Shown here one piece after another: positions 24,639 to 32,604 of a DNA stretch of 34,587 nt. Under the pieces are notes generated by a model. The model made no database searches and had not been told where the DNA came from. It saw only the letters and a program-made list of their open reading frames with translations. A program made the translations under genes and the position numbers. Source of the DNA: Lentisphaerota bacterium (lineage in GTDB: Bacteria > Verrucomicrobiota > Kiritimatiellia > RFP12 > UBA3636); NCBI GenBank assembly GCA_022837245.1, contig JALHHX010000032.1:1-34587 (forward strand). The letters run 5' to 3'. Within the stretch, counting starts at the first letter, position 1, and the number at the start of each line of letters is the position of its first letter.

Positions 24639-26885
24639 ATGAGCATTCAGGCACTTCAGGACTACGTTTTCACATCAAAATACAGCCGCTACCTCCCGGA
24701 AAAGCTTCGTCGCGAGACGTTCGAGGAGGCTGTCGACCGCGTGATCGACATGCATCGCCGCCACTTCCAGGCCAAGGGGCTTGATGTGGAGGATCTGCTC
24801 GAAGAGGCGCGGGACGGCATGTACAAACGCCTCGTGCTGGGCAGTCAGCGTGCCATGCAATTCGGCGGCGATCCGATCCTGCGCAAAAACGCCCGCATGT
24901 ACAACTGCACGACGTCGTACTGCGACCGGCCGCGCTTCTTCCAGGAGGCCCTGTGGCTGCTGCTCTGCGGCGCGGGCGTCGGCTTTTCCGTCCAGACGCA
25001 CCACATCGCCAAACTGCCCCCGATAGCGAAGCCTCGCGGCGGAGAGGCCACCTTCCAGATTCCCGACACCATCGAGGGCTGGGCCGACGCTCTCGGCATC
25101 CTGCTCTCATCGTACTTCACGGAAAACCAGCCCTTCCCCGAATACGCCGGGCAGGTCGTCAAGTTCGACTACAGCGCCATACGCCCCAAAGGCTCGCCGA
25201 TATCATCCGGCATGGGCCGCGCCCCCGGCCCCGACCCCCTGCACCGCAGTCTTGATATAATCCGCAGCCTGCTCAACAACCTGATCGGGGACGCCGATTC
25301 CGCCAATCTGCGTTCTATCGACTCTTACGACATCATCATGCACGCCTCAGACGCGGTGCTTTCCGGCGGCGTGCGCCGCAGCGCCTGCATATGCCTCTTC
25401 TCCCCCGACGACGAACTGATGGCCACCGCCAAGACCGGCAACTGGTTCATTGAGAACCCCCAGCGCGCCCGTGCCAACAACTCGGCCATGCTCCTGCGCA
25501 ACTCAACCTCGCGCGAACAGTTCTCCAGGCTCATGAAATCCGTCAAGGAATACGGCGAACCGGGCTTTGTGTGGACAGACGACCTGGAAGCCACTTTCAA
25601 CCCGTGCGTGGAAATCGGCCTCTATCCGCAGATCGACGGCGTCAGCGGTTTCGCTTTCTGCAACTTATGCGAAATAAACATGGGCAAGGTGGACACCGCG
25701 GAGAAGTTCATGAAATCCGCCCGCATCTCGGCCATCCTAGGCACCTTGCAGGCCGACTACACAGATTTCGAATATCTTGGCCAGGTCAGCACCGACATCG
25801 CGCGCCGCGAGGCCCTGCTCGGCGTCTCCATGACTGGCATGATGGAGCACCCGGCGATCTCGTTCGACCCCGAACTGCAGCGCCAGGCCGCGAAACTCAT
25901 CCTGGACACAAATGAAGTCGTCGCCAAACGCATCGGCCTCAACCCATGCGCCCGCGCCACATGCGTAAAACCCGCCGGCTCAACATCCTGCATACTTGGC
26001 ACCAGCTCCGGCATACACCCCCACCACGCACGCCGCTATTTCCGCCGCGCCCAGGCGAACGAGGACGAACTGCTGGTCGATTTCTACCGCGCGCAAAACC
26101 CGCTGTCGGTCGAGAAATCCGTCTGGAACCCCAACGGCACTGACGTCGCCCTAATCTTCTGCATCGAGGCAGGTGAGGATGCCGTCACGAAAAATGACAT
26201 CACCGCCATCCAGCTCCTGGAACATGTCAAGATCACAAAGAGGAATTGGATAGACGCCGGCAAACGGCCGGAGCGCTGCGCGCAGCCGTGGCTCAGCCAC
26301 AACGTCTCCAACACCATCAACGTCCGCGACGGCGAGTGGAAACAAGTGGAAGATTACATTTACGACAACCGTGACGCTTTCGCCGGGATATCCCTGCTGC
26401 CGGAAGGCGGCGATCTAGACTACCCACAGGCGCCATTCTGCGCCGTACCCACGGCAGCCGAGATCATTTCATACTATGGCGACGGCGCCATGTACGCCTC
26501 CGGTATCATTGACGAGGCCTACGAGGCGTTCGACAACAACCTCTGGGCCGCTTGCGACGCCGTTCTCGGACGCGCCTCTGCGGACTTCAGCGCATCGCCT
26601 GAAATACCGGCCGGCACAAGCGGCAAGGTCGCGCGCGCGATGATTGACGAGTACGCCGCGAAGTTCCACTGGATGGAACGCGCAAAGAAATTCGCCTCAA
26701 ATTATTTCGGGGGCGATGTGCTGAAAATGACGCGGTGCCTTAAACGCGTGAACAACAGCAAGCTTTGGGACGACATCAACCGCACTTCCAATCCGGTCGA
26801 CTACACCCTTATGATCGAAAAACGCGACAACACCATACTTACACAGACCGTGGCATGCGGCGGCGGCCAGTGCGATATACTTTGA
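24639..26885 (+). CDS. nrdJ: Adenosylcobalamin-dependent ribonucleoside-triphosphate reductase (class II)
   Basis: Reduces ribonucleotides to deoxyribonucleotides with a thiyl radical generated from coenzyme B12, without oxygen. It resembles the monomeric Lactobacillus leichmannii enzyme in size (748 versus 739 residues) and motifs: substrate-disulfide cysteine in MYNCTTSYCDRP, GAGVGFSVQ, the active-site NPCVEIGL and FCNLCEINMGK (thiyl and partner cysteines), VKPAGSTSCILGTSSGIHPHHARRYFRR, and the C-terminal swinging pair C740/C745 in ACGGGQCDIL. The ATG at 24639 has GAGG about 14 bases upstream. Two NrdR boxes cover its promoter. lysS follows 43 bases downstream, probably on the same transcript. 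Confidence 0.95.
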   Translation: MSIQALQDYVFTSKYSRYLPEKLRRETFEEAVDRVIDMHRRHFQAKGLDVEDLLEEARDGMYKRLVLGSQRAMQFGGDPILRKNARMYNCTTSYCDRPRFFQEALWLLLCGAGVGFSVQTHHIAKLPPIAKPRGGEATFQIPDTIEGWADALGILLSSYFTENQPFPEYAGQVVKFDYSAIRPKGSPISSGMGRAPGPDPLHRSLDIIRSLLNNLIGDADSANLRSIDSYDIIMHASDAVLSGGVRRSACICLFSPDDELMATAKTGNWFIENPQRARANNSAMLLRNSTSREQFSRLMKSVKEYGEPGFVWTDDLEATFNPCVEIGLYPQIDGVSGFAFCNLCEINMGKVDTAEKFMKSARISAILGTLQADYTDFEYLGQVSTDIARREALLGVSMTGMMEHPAISFDPELQRQAAKLILDTNEVVAKRIGLNPCARATCVKPAGSTSCILGTSSGIHPHHARRYFRRAQANEDELLVDFYRAQNPLSVEKSVWNPNGTDVALIFCIEAGEDAVTKNDITAIQLLEHVKITKRNWIDAGKRPERCAQPWLSHNVSNTINVRDGEWKQVEDYIYDNRDAFAGISLLPEGGDLDYPQAPFCAVPTAAEIISYYGDGAMYASGIIDEAYEAFDNNLWAACDAVLGRASADFSASPEIPAGTSGKVARAMIDEYAAKFHWMERAKKFASNYFGGDVLKMTRCLKRVNNSKLWDDINRTSNPVDYTLMIEKRDNTILTQTVACGGGQCDIL

Positions 26886-26928
26886 GTCCTCAGCGCAAAC
26901 TAAACAACGCAACCAAAATAAATCAGCA

Positions 26929-28413
26929 ATGTCAGAAGAACACAACAGCGAAGATTCAAATCGCACAACGGCCGAAGCCGCGCGCACCTCGAACGAATAC
27001 CGCGAACGGCGCATCGAGAACATGCGCGAACTCGAGAAGCTCGGCTACAAACCATTCGGCCTTGCGTTCGATCGCACTGCCCGCGTGGCAGACCTCCGTG
27101 CCATGTACGAAGAGAACCTCGTCGTCCGCGCCGCCGGCAGGATAATGACATCGCGCGACATGGGCAAGACCATATTCGCCGACTTGAACGATGGCTCCGC
27201 ACGAATCCAGCTTTTCATTAACAAGAAACATCTGGGCGGCGAAGCTTTCGACGCATACAAGTTCATCGATCTCGGCGACCACATCGGCGTCGACGGCGAA
27301 ATGTTCACCACGCGCACCGGCGAGATGAGCATACGCGTCAACAGCTGGACGCTCCTATCGAAGGCCATACAGCAACCGCCGGAGAAGTACCATGGCCTCC
27401 AGGACACCGAGGACCGCTACCGCCAGCGTTACCTCGACCTCACAGCGAATCCCGAATCGCGTGATCGCTTCAACAAGCGCATCGCCATCGTGCGCGAAAT
27501 CCGCTCATTCCTCGAAAAACGCGGCTTCCAGGAGGTCGAGACGCCCATGATGCAGCCGCAGCCAGGCGGCGCCGCCGCGCGCCCGTTCACGACGCATTAC
27601 AACGCGCTCGATTGCACTATGTACATGCGCATCGCCCCAGAGCTCTACCTGAAGCGCTTGCTGGTCGGTGGTTTCGACAAGATATTCGAGATGAACCGCA
27701 ACTTCCGCAATGAAGGCCTCGACCGCACTCACAACCCCGAGTTCACCGTCATCGAAATCTACGAGGCATACGGCGACCGCACTTCCATGAAAAACATCCT
27801 CGAAGGCATGATCCCGCATGTCTGCGACACCGTCCTCGGCACACGCAAGGTGAAGTATGGCGAAGGCGAGCTCGATTTCACGCCGCCATACCGGGAAGTC
27901 TCGTACCATGATCTAATGAGAGAACGCATGGGCGCCAACTGGTTCGAACTCGGCGTCGACGAGGCGCGCGCCGCAGCGGAAGTTGCTGGAGTGCAATGCG
28001 AACCGGGGTGGAACCATCTCCTTATCACACACGAGGTTTACGACAAGCTCATCGAGCGCACCCTCTTCCAACCCACGTTCGTCACCCGCATACCGCGGCA
28101 GTTCGTGCCCCTCGCAAAGACGTGCCCGGACGATCCGGAGCTCGCCGACGTCTTCGAATTCGTAGTCGGCGGCAAAGAACTCTGCCCAGGATACACCGAG
28201 CAGAACAACCCGATCGCGCAGCGCGAGGCATTCGCCAACCAGGCAGGCGACGAAATCGAAAAAATCGACGAGGACTTCATTGCGGCGCTTGAAAGCGGCA
28301 TGCCCCCCGCAGGCGGCCTGGGTCTCGGAATCGACCGCTTCGTCATGATGCTAACCGGCACCGAAGCCATCCGCGACGTCATACTCTTCCCGCAACTCAA
28401 ACCAAAGGTGTAG
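26929..28413 (+). CDS. lysS: Lysyl-tRNA synthetase, class II
   Basis: Charges tRNA-Lys. An N-terminal OB-fold anticodon-binding domain (VVRAAGRIMTSRDMGKTIFADLNDGSARIQLFI) precedes the class II catalytic core: motif 1 region FLEKRGFQEVETPMMQPQPGGAAARPF, motif 2 FEMNRNFRNEGLDRTHNPEFT and motif 3 GGLGLGIDRFVMMLTG. At 494 residues it is full length. No clear Shine-Dalgarno site precedes the ATG. It lies 43 bases after nrdJ with no terminator between them, and a hairpin follows its stop. Confidence 0.96.
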   Translation: MSEEHNSEDSNRTTAEAARTSNEYRERRIENMRELEKLGYKPFGLAFDRTARVADLRAMYEENLVVRAAGRIMTSRDMGKTIFADLNDGSARIQLFINKKHLGGEAFDAYKFIDLGDHIGVDGEMFTTRTGEMSIRVNSWTLLSKAIQQPPEKYHGLQDTEDRYRQRYLDLTANPESRDRFNKRIAIVREIRSFLEKRGFQEVETPMMQPQPGGAAARPFTTHYNALDCTMYMRIAPELYLKRLLVGGFDKIFEMNRNFRNEGLDRTHNPEFTVIEIYEAYGDRTSMKNILEGMIPHVCDTVLGTRKVKYGEGELDFTPPYREVSYHDLMRERMGANWFELGVDEARAAAEVAGVQCEPGWNHLLITHEVYDKLIERTLFQPTFVTRIPRQFVPLAKTCPDDPELADVFEFVVGGKELCPGYTEQNNPIAQREAFANQAGDEIEKIDEDFIAALESGMPPAGGLGLGIDRFVMMLTGTEAIRDVILFPQLKPKV

Positions 28414-28420
28414 TGGCACA

Positions 28421-28436
28421 CGGAGCTTTTGCTCCG
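28421..28436 (+). terminator. Hairpin after lysS, possible terminator
   Basis: CGGAGC-TTTT-GCTCCG, a perfect 6-bp stem beginning eight bases after the lysS stop. No U tract follows, so it may instead be an mRNA 3' stabiliser or part of the repeat that follows. Confidence 0.35.
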
Positions 28437-28443
28437 GATATCC

Positions 28444-28474
28444 CACGCGAAGACGCGACGCCGCGAAGCCTGTG
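28444..28474 (+). repeat. Left inverted repeat of the GxxExxY island
   Basis: A 31-base unit starting CACGCGAAG and built from a reiterated CGCGAAG-like heptamer, ending GCCTGTG. Its reverse complement matches 29168-29198 at 27 of 31 positions. The same unit appears in forward orientation at 34158, where similarity continues into the following TGCTACG. Confidence 0.8.
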
Positions 28475-28580
28475 CTACGCCTACTTCAAACAGAGACCCC
28501 AAGACGAGATGAAATAAAAACCTCAATACAAAATTTGCGTTTTTGCGGTCTCACGTGAATTAAAAAAAGAGTTGTCCCAA

Positions 28581-29069
28581 ATGACGGATCATGACCCCAA
28601 ATCCACATTCGAAACTCCGAAACTCAAAAGGGATGTTGAGGAGATTGCTTCGATTGTGATTGATGTGGCGTTCCAACTACACCGTGATTTGGGACCTGGG
28701 TTACTGGAATCGGTGTATGAAGTATTAATGGCAAAAATACTTACTGAACGCGGGTTGAAGGTGGAACGGCAAAAACTCGTGAAGATTATTTATCAAGGTA
28801 TTGAGATAGATGAAGGATTCAGGCTGGATTTACTAATCGACGAGGTTTTGATTATTGAGCTAAAATCGGTTGAAACCATACATCCTGTTCATCCTAAACA
28901 ACTTTTGACCTATCTAAGATTGATGAATTTACATCTTGGCTTGCTCATCAACTTCGGTGCCCCTTTGCTGAAAGATGGTCTGGAGCGCGTGGTTAACAAT
29001 CACAAAAATTTTGCTTCTTCACGACTTCGTATACACCAAAAAGAGAACGGAGGCCATGAAGAAAAATGA
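28581..29069 (+). CDS. GxxExxY-family protein, PDDEXK nuclease-like
   Basis: A member of the widespread but uncharacterised GxxExxY family; the eponymous motif is GLLESVY in DLGPGLLESVYEVLMAKIL. Downstream, FRLDLLIDEVLIIELKSVE has the D...ExK arrangement of PDDEXK-type nucleases, followed by HPKQLLTYLRLMNLHLGLLINFG. Whether it cuts nucleic acid is unknown. The frame is open from a TTG at 28572, but the ATG at 28581 (162 residues) with GAG nine bases upstream is preferred. The gene is A+T-richer than its neighbours. The C-terminal NFASSRLRI corresponds to the repeat-derived FAPSR end of the adjacent remnant, so the gene's 3' end contains a degenerate copy of the flanking repeat. Confidence 0.85.
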   Translation: MTDHDPKSTFETPKLKRDVEEIASIVIDVAFQLHRDLGPGLLESVYEVLMAKILTERGLKVERQKLVKIIYQGIEIDEGFRLDLLIDEVLIIELKSVETIHPVHPKQLLTYLRLMNLHLGLLINFGAPLLKDGLERVVNNHKNFASSRLRIHQKENGGHEEK

Positions 29070-29095
29070 AATACGTAGTCCCTTTCATGTACCGA

Positions 29096-29198
29096 GATCT
29101 TGGGTTGCCTGTTAACTTCTTCGCCCTCTTGCTTAAGGATGGTCTACAGCGTGAGATTAAAAAACAACACAAGCTTCGCGCCTTCGCGCCTTCGCGTG
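29096..29198 (+). pseudogene. 3' remnant of a second GxxExxY gene
   Basis: Translating from about 29096 gives DLGLPVNFFALLLKDGLQ followed by REIKKQHKLRAFAPSR, which aligns with LHLGLLINFGAPLLKDGLE and RVVNNHKNFASSRLR at the end of the intact gene just upstream. DNA similarity is also visible (TTAACTTC, TTGCT-AA-GATGGTCT). Only about the last 35 codons remain, so this is a truncated duplicate. Its final codons are the right inverted repeat. An open frame of 63 codons beginning at the ATG 29066 covers it but is probably not a functional gene. Confidence 0.75.
29168..29198 (-). repeat. Right inverted repeat of the GxxExxY island
   Basis: Reverse-complement partner of the 28444-28474 repeat (27 of 31 identical). 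On the plus strand it reads as tandem CTTCGCGC units and encodes the LRAFAPSRE end of the truncated GxxExxY copy. Confidence 0.8.
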
Positions 29199-29261
29199 AG
29201 CCATTACACACCACAGGTTTTGTAGCTTTGCACCGTATGAAAAGAGGTAAAAGTTAAAAGT

Positions 29262-30008
29262 ATGGAGAAGAGTAATAGAAAATCTACGACAGCATCGCAT
29301 CTAGCGAGATTCTACGGCGTGCTGATGATTCTGCTTGGCGTGGGGGGGCTGTTCGCCATACGTAAGGGAATGGTGATCGGGTATACGTGGCACAAGGTGT
29401 CGGTATTGCTGTTCTGGGGCATGACCATCGCAGGGCTGCTGCACTACGCATACCGCGAAAACGACCACGACCTGTTCGGCAAAACCGCAGACGGACGCGT
29501 CTCACCTCTTTACTCGATTGTAATGTTGCCGTATCTGGCCTTATTGTGGGCGCGGCAAATCGCAATCACAGTTTTCGGCCGGGAAAACAAGTACGACAAA
29601 ATCTGCGATGGAGTCTGGGCCGGACGCCGTCCAACGCGTGCGTCCCATCTTCCTGAAGGCGTTGCTGTTTGTGTCGACCTCGCAGCCGAATTTCCCGGCG
29701 CAAAATTCCTGCGAGATCCGTCTAATGGGATCAAATACGTGTCTTTCCCTATACTTGAGGCCTCGACGCGAGATTGCGACGCCCTGTGCGATTGCATAGA
29801 CTCCCTGCCGGAGGGCGCGGTTTACATCCATTGCGCGCAGGGACACGGACGCACCGGCTTCTTCACCGCGGCCTATCTGCTGCGCCGTGGCAGGGTGGAG
29901 ACTCTGCCACAAGCGGAGGGGATGCTAACCGCCGCGCGCCCCGGTATCAAACTGCGCAAAGCCCAGCGAGAATATTTGCTCAATCATTGCGATCGTGTCC
30001 GAAGCTGA
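29262..30008 (+). CDS. Membrane-anchored dual-specificity/tyrosine phosphatase
   Basis: A 248-residue protein with three predicted membrane segments (about residues 17-35, 46-64 and 84-104) and a C-terminal cysteine-phosphatase domain. The signature CX5R(S/T) is VYIHCAQGHGRTGF with C191 and R197; VCVDLAAEFPG and YVSFPILEASTRDCD precede it, as in dual-specificity phosphatases. The substrate could be phosphoprotein, phosphoinositide-like lipid or phosphatidylglycerophosphate (as for PTPMT1-like enzymes); sequence alone does not decide. AGAGG is about 14 bases before the ATG, and an AAAAG is closer. Its 3' end overlaps the convergent dinB gene by 29 bases. Confidence 0.85.
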   Translation: MEKSNRKSTTASHLARFYGVLMILLGVGGLFAIRKGMVIGYTWHKVSVLLFWGMTIAGLLHYAYRENDHDLFGKTADGRVSPLYSIVMLPYLALLWARQIAITVFGRENKYDKICDGVWAGRRPTRASHLPEGVAVCVDLAAEFPGAKFLRDPSNGIKYVSFPILEASTRDCDALCDCIDSLPEGAVYIHCAQGHGRTGFFTAAYLLRRGRVETLPQAEGMLTAARPGIKLRKAQREYLLNHCDRVRS

Positions 30009-31158
30009 TCTCGCCGCCATCGAGCTTCGTGCGAATATCATCCAGGGCCCGGCTGAGGTTTTCGCGCTTCTCCAGCTTATCTGACTCGTCAGCAAACAGC
30101 TCCATCTGCGTGGCGCGTTCCGTGGAGAATCCCATGGTTCCGAACCCGATCAGGCGCACGGGCCGACCCGTCCCCTTTTCGGAGTCATAGAGAGAGCGAG
30201 CCATTTCGCGAAAGGTTATGTCGTCGCACGACGGTTTATCGAAAGGGCGTTGACGCGATATGGAGGTGAAGTCGCTCCAACGCAGCTTAAGTCTGCCGAC
30301 GGCGGCGTATTTGCCGTGCTTGCGGACACGGCGCGCGACGTCCGACGCGAGATTCAGCAAAACGGCCACGATTTTCTCTTCATCGCGCTCGTCTTCCGGG
30401 AAAGTGTATTCGCGCGATATGCTCTTCTCCTCGCGCTCCAGTTCGAGCGGACGATCGTCGCGCCCGAAGGCCAGCTCAATTATGTGCGCGGCTCCGTTTT
30501 CCCCGACAACCCTCGCGAGAGTTGCGCGGTTGGCCATCTGGATGTCGCCTATGGTGCGGATGCCGGCTTTTTCCAGCGCCGCGGCGGTGTTTTGGCCGAC
30601 CCCGAAAATGCGCCGCGCGGACAGCGGCGCGAGGAAGAGCCGCACGCCCTCTTCGTCATCCGGCACAACGGTGAGACCGTCCGGCTTGTTCATGTCACTC
30701 GCGACTTTGGCGAGGAATTTATTGTGCGCCACGCCGACCGAAGCGGTCAGCGAGAGCTCCGATTTTATATCCGCGCGTATGCGCTTGGCGATTGCCACGG
30801 AGTCCCCGAAAAGCTTGCGCGAGCCGCCGACGTCTAGAAACGCCTCGTCGCACGAAAGCCCTTCCACGAATGGCGTGTAGCGGCCGAAGATCCGGAAAAT
30901 CTGGCGGGAGATCTCCATATAGAGACGGTGGTTGCCGGGCACGAAGATCGCGTTTGGACACCGACGATACGCCTCACGCGATGGCATGGCTGAATGTATG
31001 CCGAACTTACGCGCTTCGTACGATGCGGTGGACACCACCCCGCGCTCGTGCGGGCCTGCGCCGACGATAACGGGCTTGCCACGCAGCTCGGGGTGGTCGC
31101 GTTGCTCTATGGCCGCGAAAAACGCATCCATATCGACGTGCAGTATGCTGCGGCTCAT
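29980..31158 (-). CDS. dinB: DNA polymerase IV
   Basis: Y-family translesion polymerase. Catalytic residues are in HVDMDAFFAAIEQ near the N terminus and SCDEAFLDV near residue 100; YEARKFGIHSAMPSREAYRRCP is the nucleotide-binding fingers region, and the helix-hairpin-helix IFGVGQNTAAALEKAGIRTIGD follows. A clamp-binding peptide QMELF is near the C terminus. The ATG at 31158 (392 residues) is preferred, with GGCGAGGG just upstream; the open frame to 31224 would overlap the upstream gene. It is the last gene of argH, AI-2E-type transporter, dinB. No LexA-type SOS box was recognised. Confidence 0.94.
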   Translation of the reverse strand: MSRSILHVDMDAFFAAIEQRDHPELRGKPVIVGAGPHERGVVSTASYEARKFGIHSAMPSREAYRRCPNAIFVPGNHRLYMEISRQIFRIFGRYTPFVEGLSCDEAFLDVGGSRKLFGDSVAIAKRIRADIKSELSLTASVGVAHNKFLAKVASDMNKPDGLTVVPDDEEGVRLFLAPLSARRIFGVGQNTAAALEKAGIRTIGDIQMANRATLARVVGENGAAHIIELAFGRDDRPLELEREEKSISREYTFPEDERDEEKIVAVLLNLASDVARRVRKHGKYAAVGRLKLRWSDFTSISRQRPFDKPSCDDITFREMARSLYDSEKGTGRPVRLIGFGTMGFSTERATQMELFADESDKLEKRENLSRALDDIRTKLDGGEISFGHDRND

Positions 31159-31189
31159 CCCCTCGCCCCCATTTCCGCCCGTGCTGGCG

Positions 31190-32566
31190 TCACGTCCTGC
31201 CAATCGTCTTATTCTGCTCGCCACCGGCCGCTGTTTGCGTTGCCACCGTTTCGCCGAAGTATTCGAGCGCTATGAAGCGCACCGAAACCACGATGAATGC
31301 GCTCAGCGGAATCGCCAGCACCATGCCGAGCGCCCCGCCTATCACCGAACCCCAGAAGAACAGCGAGAATATAACGGCGAATGCATTCAGGCCCGTGCGT
31401 TTGCCGATGATCTTAGGCGTGATTAAATACCCGTCGAGCGTCTGCACGGTCCCAAATATCAAGAGGACGACCACCAGCCTAACCCATCCGGACCACGGCG
31501 CGCTTATGTTTAGCAGCCCCATTAGCGACCACCCGGTTCCTTCGCCTCCTAACACCGCGAGCGCACCGATCACAGGCAAGCCTAAGATGTTGCCGAGATA
31601 TGGCACGATGTTGAATATGCCAAGCGTGATGCCGAGGATCATGCCGTAGCTGATCCCGGCGATGAATTGGAAGCCCAGGCCGAAGAGCACGCCCTGGATG
31701 AGCGCCACCAGAACCTGGCCGCGGAAGAAGGCCACAATGATGCGGATGAACTCGTCGATCAGGAAGCGGACGTTATTCCGCGTGCGTTCGCTCGCGCCAA
31801 CCATGTACTTTGTGAAGTCCGCCCCCTCCAGCGGACGCGATGCAAGGTATATCCCGGTATAGACGGGCAACACGAGCCATGCGCCGCACGCGACCACTAG
31901 GCCTTTCATGTAGTCCCAGATCGTGAACGCGGAGGAGCCGAGAGTGGAAGCCATCATCGAGATATTCTCCGAATCGAACCAGTTCTTGGGGTTCAGCTGC
32001 TCGATCAGTGGCGTCAGGTTATGGGTCTCGGCTAATTCCATGACCTTCGGAAGGCGCGTCGTTACGGCCTCATACGTCCATTTGGCGTACCCGGGAAGCG
32101 CGTTGAACAGCGCCACGAATTGGTCGATCAAAAGGCTCCCGAAGAAAAAGAGGAAGATGGCGAGCGGGATCAAGATAGCCAGGAGCAGGACAACCATGGC
32201 GGTGTAGTTGGCGGCCCTGCGCAGAGAATTCGCGCGGTGCTCCGCCGCCTCGCACTTGACTCCATCCTGTCCGGCTGGTTTGAGGTTGAGCTTTTCCCCG
32301 CCCAAGAAGCGCCAGAAAAACCAGCGCAGCCTGTCGTATGCCGGCTTCACAACTTCGGCAACGATAAGCGCCACGATGGGGGGGAGAATGACATTGCTGT
32401 GGACGTCTATGAACTTGAAAACATAGAAGACGATCACGTACACGAGCGCGAACGCCAGAAACATCGAGAACATCGATATCGCCTTGGTGATTATCCTGTT
32501 CTGCTTTTTCGTGAACGTTATGCGCTCCACAAAATCTTCTTCCTGAGTTCCGTTGTTGCCGTTCAT
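31190..32566 (-). CDS. AI-2E/PerM family membrane protein
   Basis: A 458-residue polytopic inner-membrane protein of the AI-2E transporter (PerM/UPF0118) family. Seven or eight membrane segments can be seen, starting with ISMFSMFLAFALVYVIVFYVF. Family landmarks are IFNIVPYLGNILGLPVIG and the conserved LDGYLITPKIIGKRTGLNAFAVIFSLFFWG near the C terminus. Members include exporters of AI-2 and sodium/proton antiporters, so the substrate is open. AAGGAGG is correctly spaced before the ATG at 32566. It lies 38 bases after argH on the same strand. Confidence 0.9.
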   Translation of the reverse strand: MNGNNGTQEEDFVERITFTKKQNRIITKAISMFSMFLAFALVYVIVFYVFKFIDVHSNVILPPIVALIVAEVVKPAYDRLRWFFWRFLGGEKLNLKPAGQDGVKCEAAEHRANSLRRAANYTAMVVLLLAILIPLAIFLFFFGSLLIDQFVALFNALPGYAKWTYEAVTTRLPKVMELAETHNLTPLIEQLNPKNWFDSENISMMASTLGSSAFTIWDYMKGLVVACGAWLVLPVYTGIYLASRPLEGADFTKYMVGASERTRNNVRFLIDEFIRIIVAFFRGQVLVALIQGVLFGLGFQFIAGISYGMILGITLGIFNIVPYLGNILGLPVIGALAVLGGEGTGWSLMGLLNISAPWSGWVRLVVVLLIFGTVQTLDGYLITPKIIGKRTGLNAFAVIFSLFFWGSVIGGALGMVLAIPLSAFIVVSVRFIALEYFGETVATQTAAGGEQNKTIGRT

Positions 32567-32604
32567 TGCGCCCCTCCTTGTTTTCCCTTTGACGCAGCCC
32601 TCCG

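Larger units (their letters stand above)
28444..29198. mobile_element. Putative non-autonomous element bounded by inverted repeats
   Basis: A 755-base segment bounded by 31-base imperfect inverted repeats and visibly A+T-rich: a hand count of 28621-28860 gives 41 % G+C, against about 61 % for two lysS lines (27901-28020). It carries one GxxExxY-family gene and the 3' remnant of another, and no transposase. The repeats, composition shift and gene remnant suggest a transferred or transposed unit, but no target-site duplication was recognised outside the repeats. Mobility is inference. Confidence 0.45.

Noticed and set aside
29066..29257. Functional small gene of 63 codons
   Set aside because: Its central part is a truncated GxxExxY 3' end and its remainder has no family resemblance, so it is described as a remnant.
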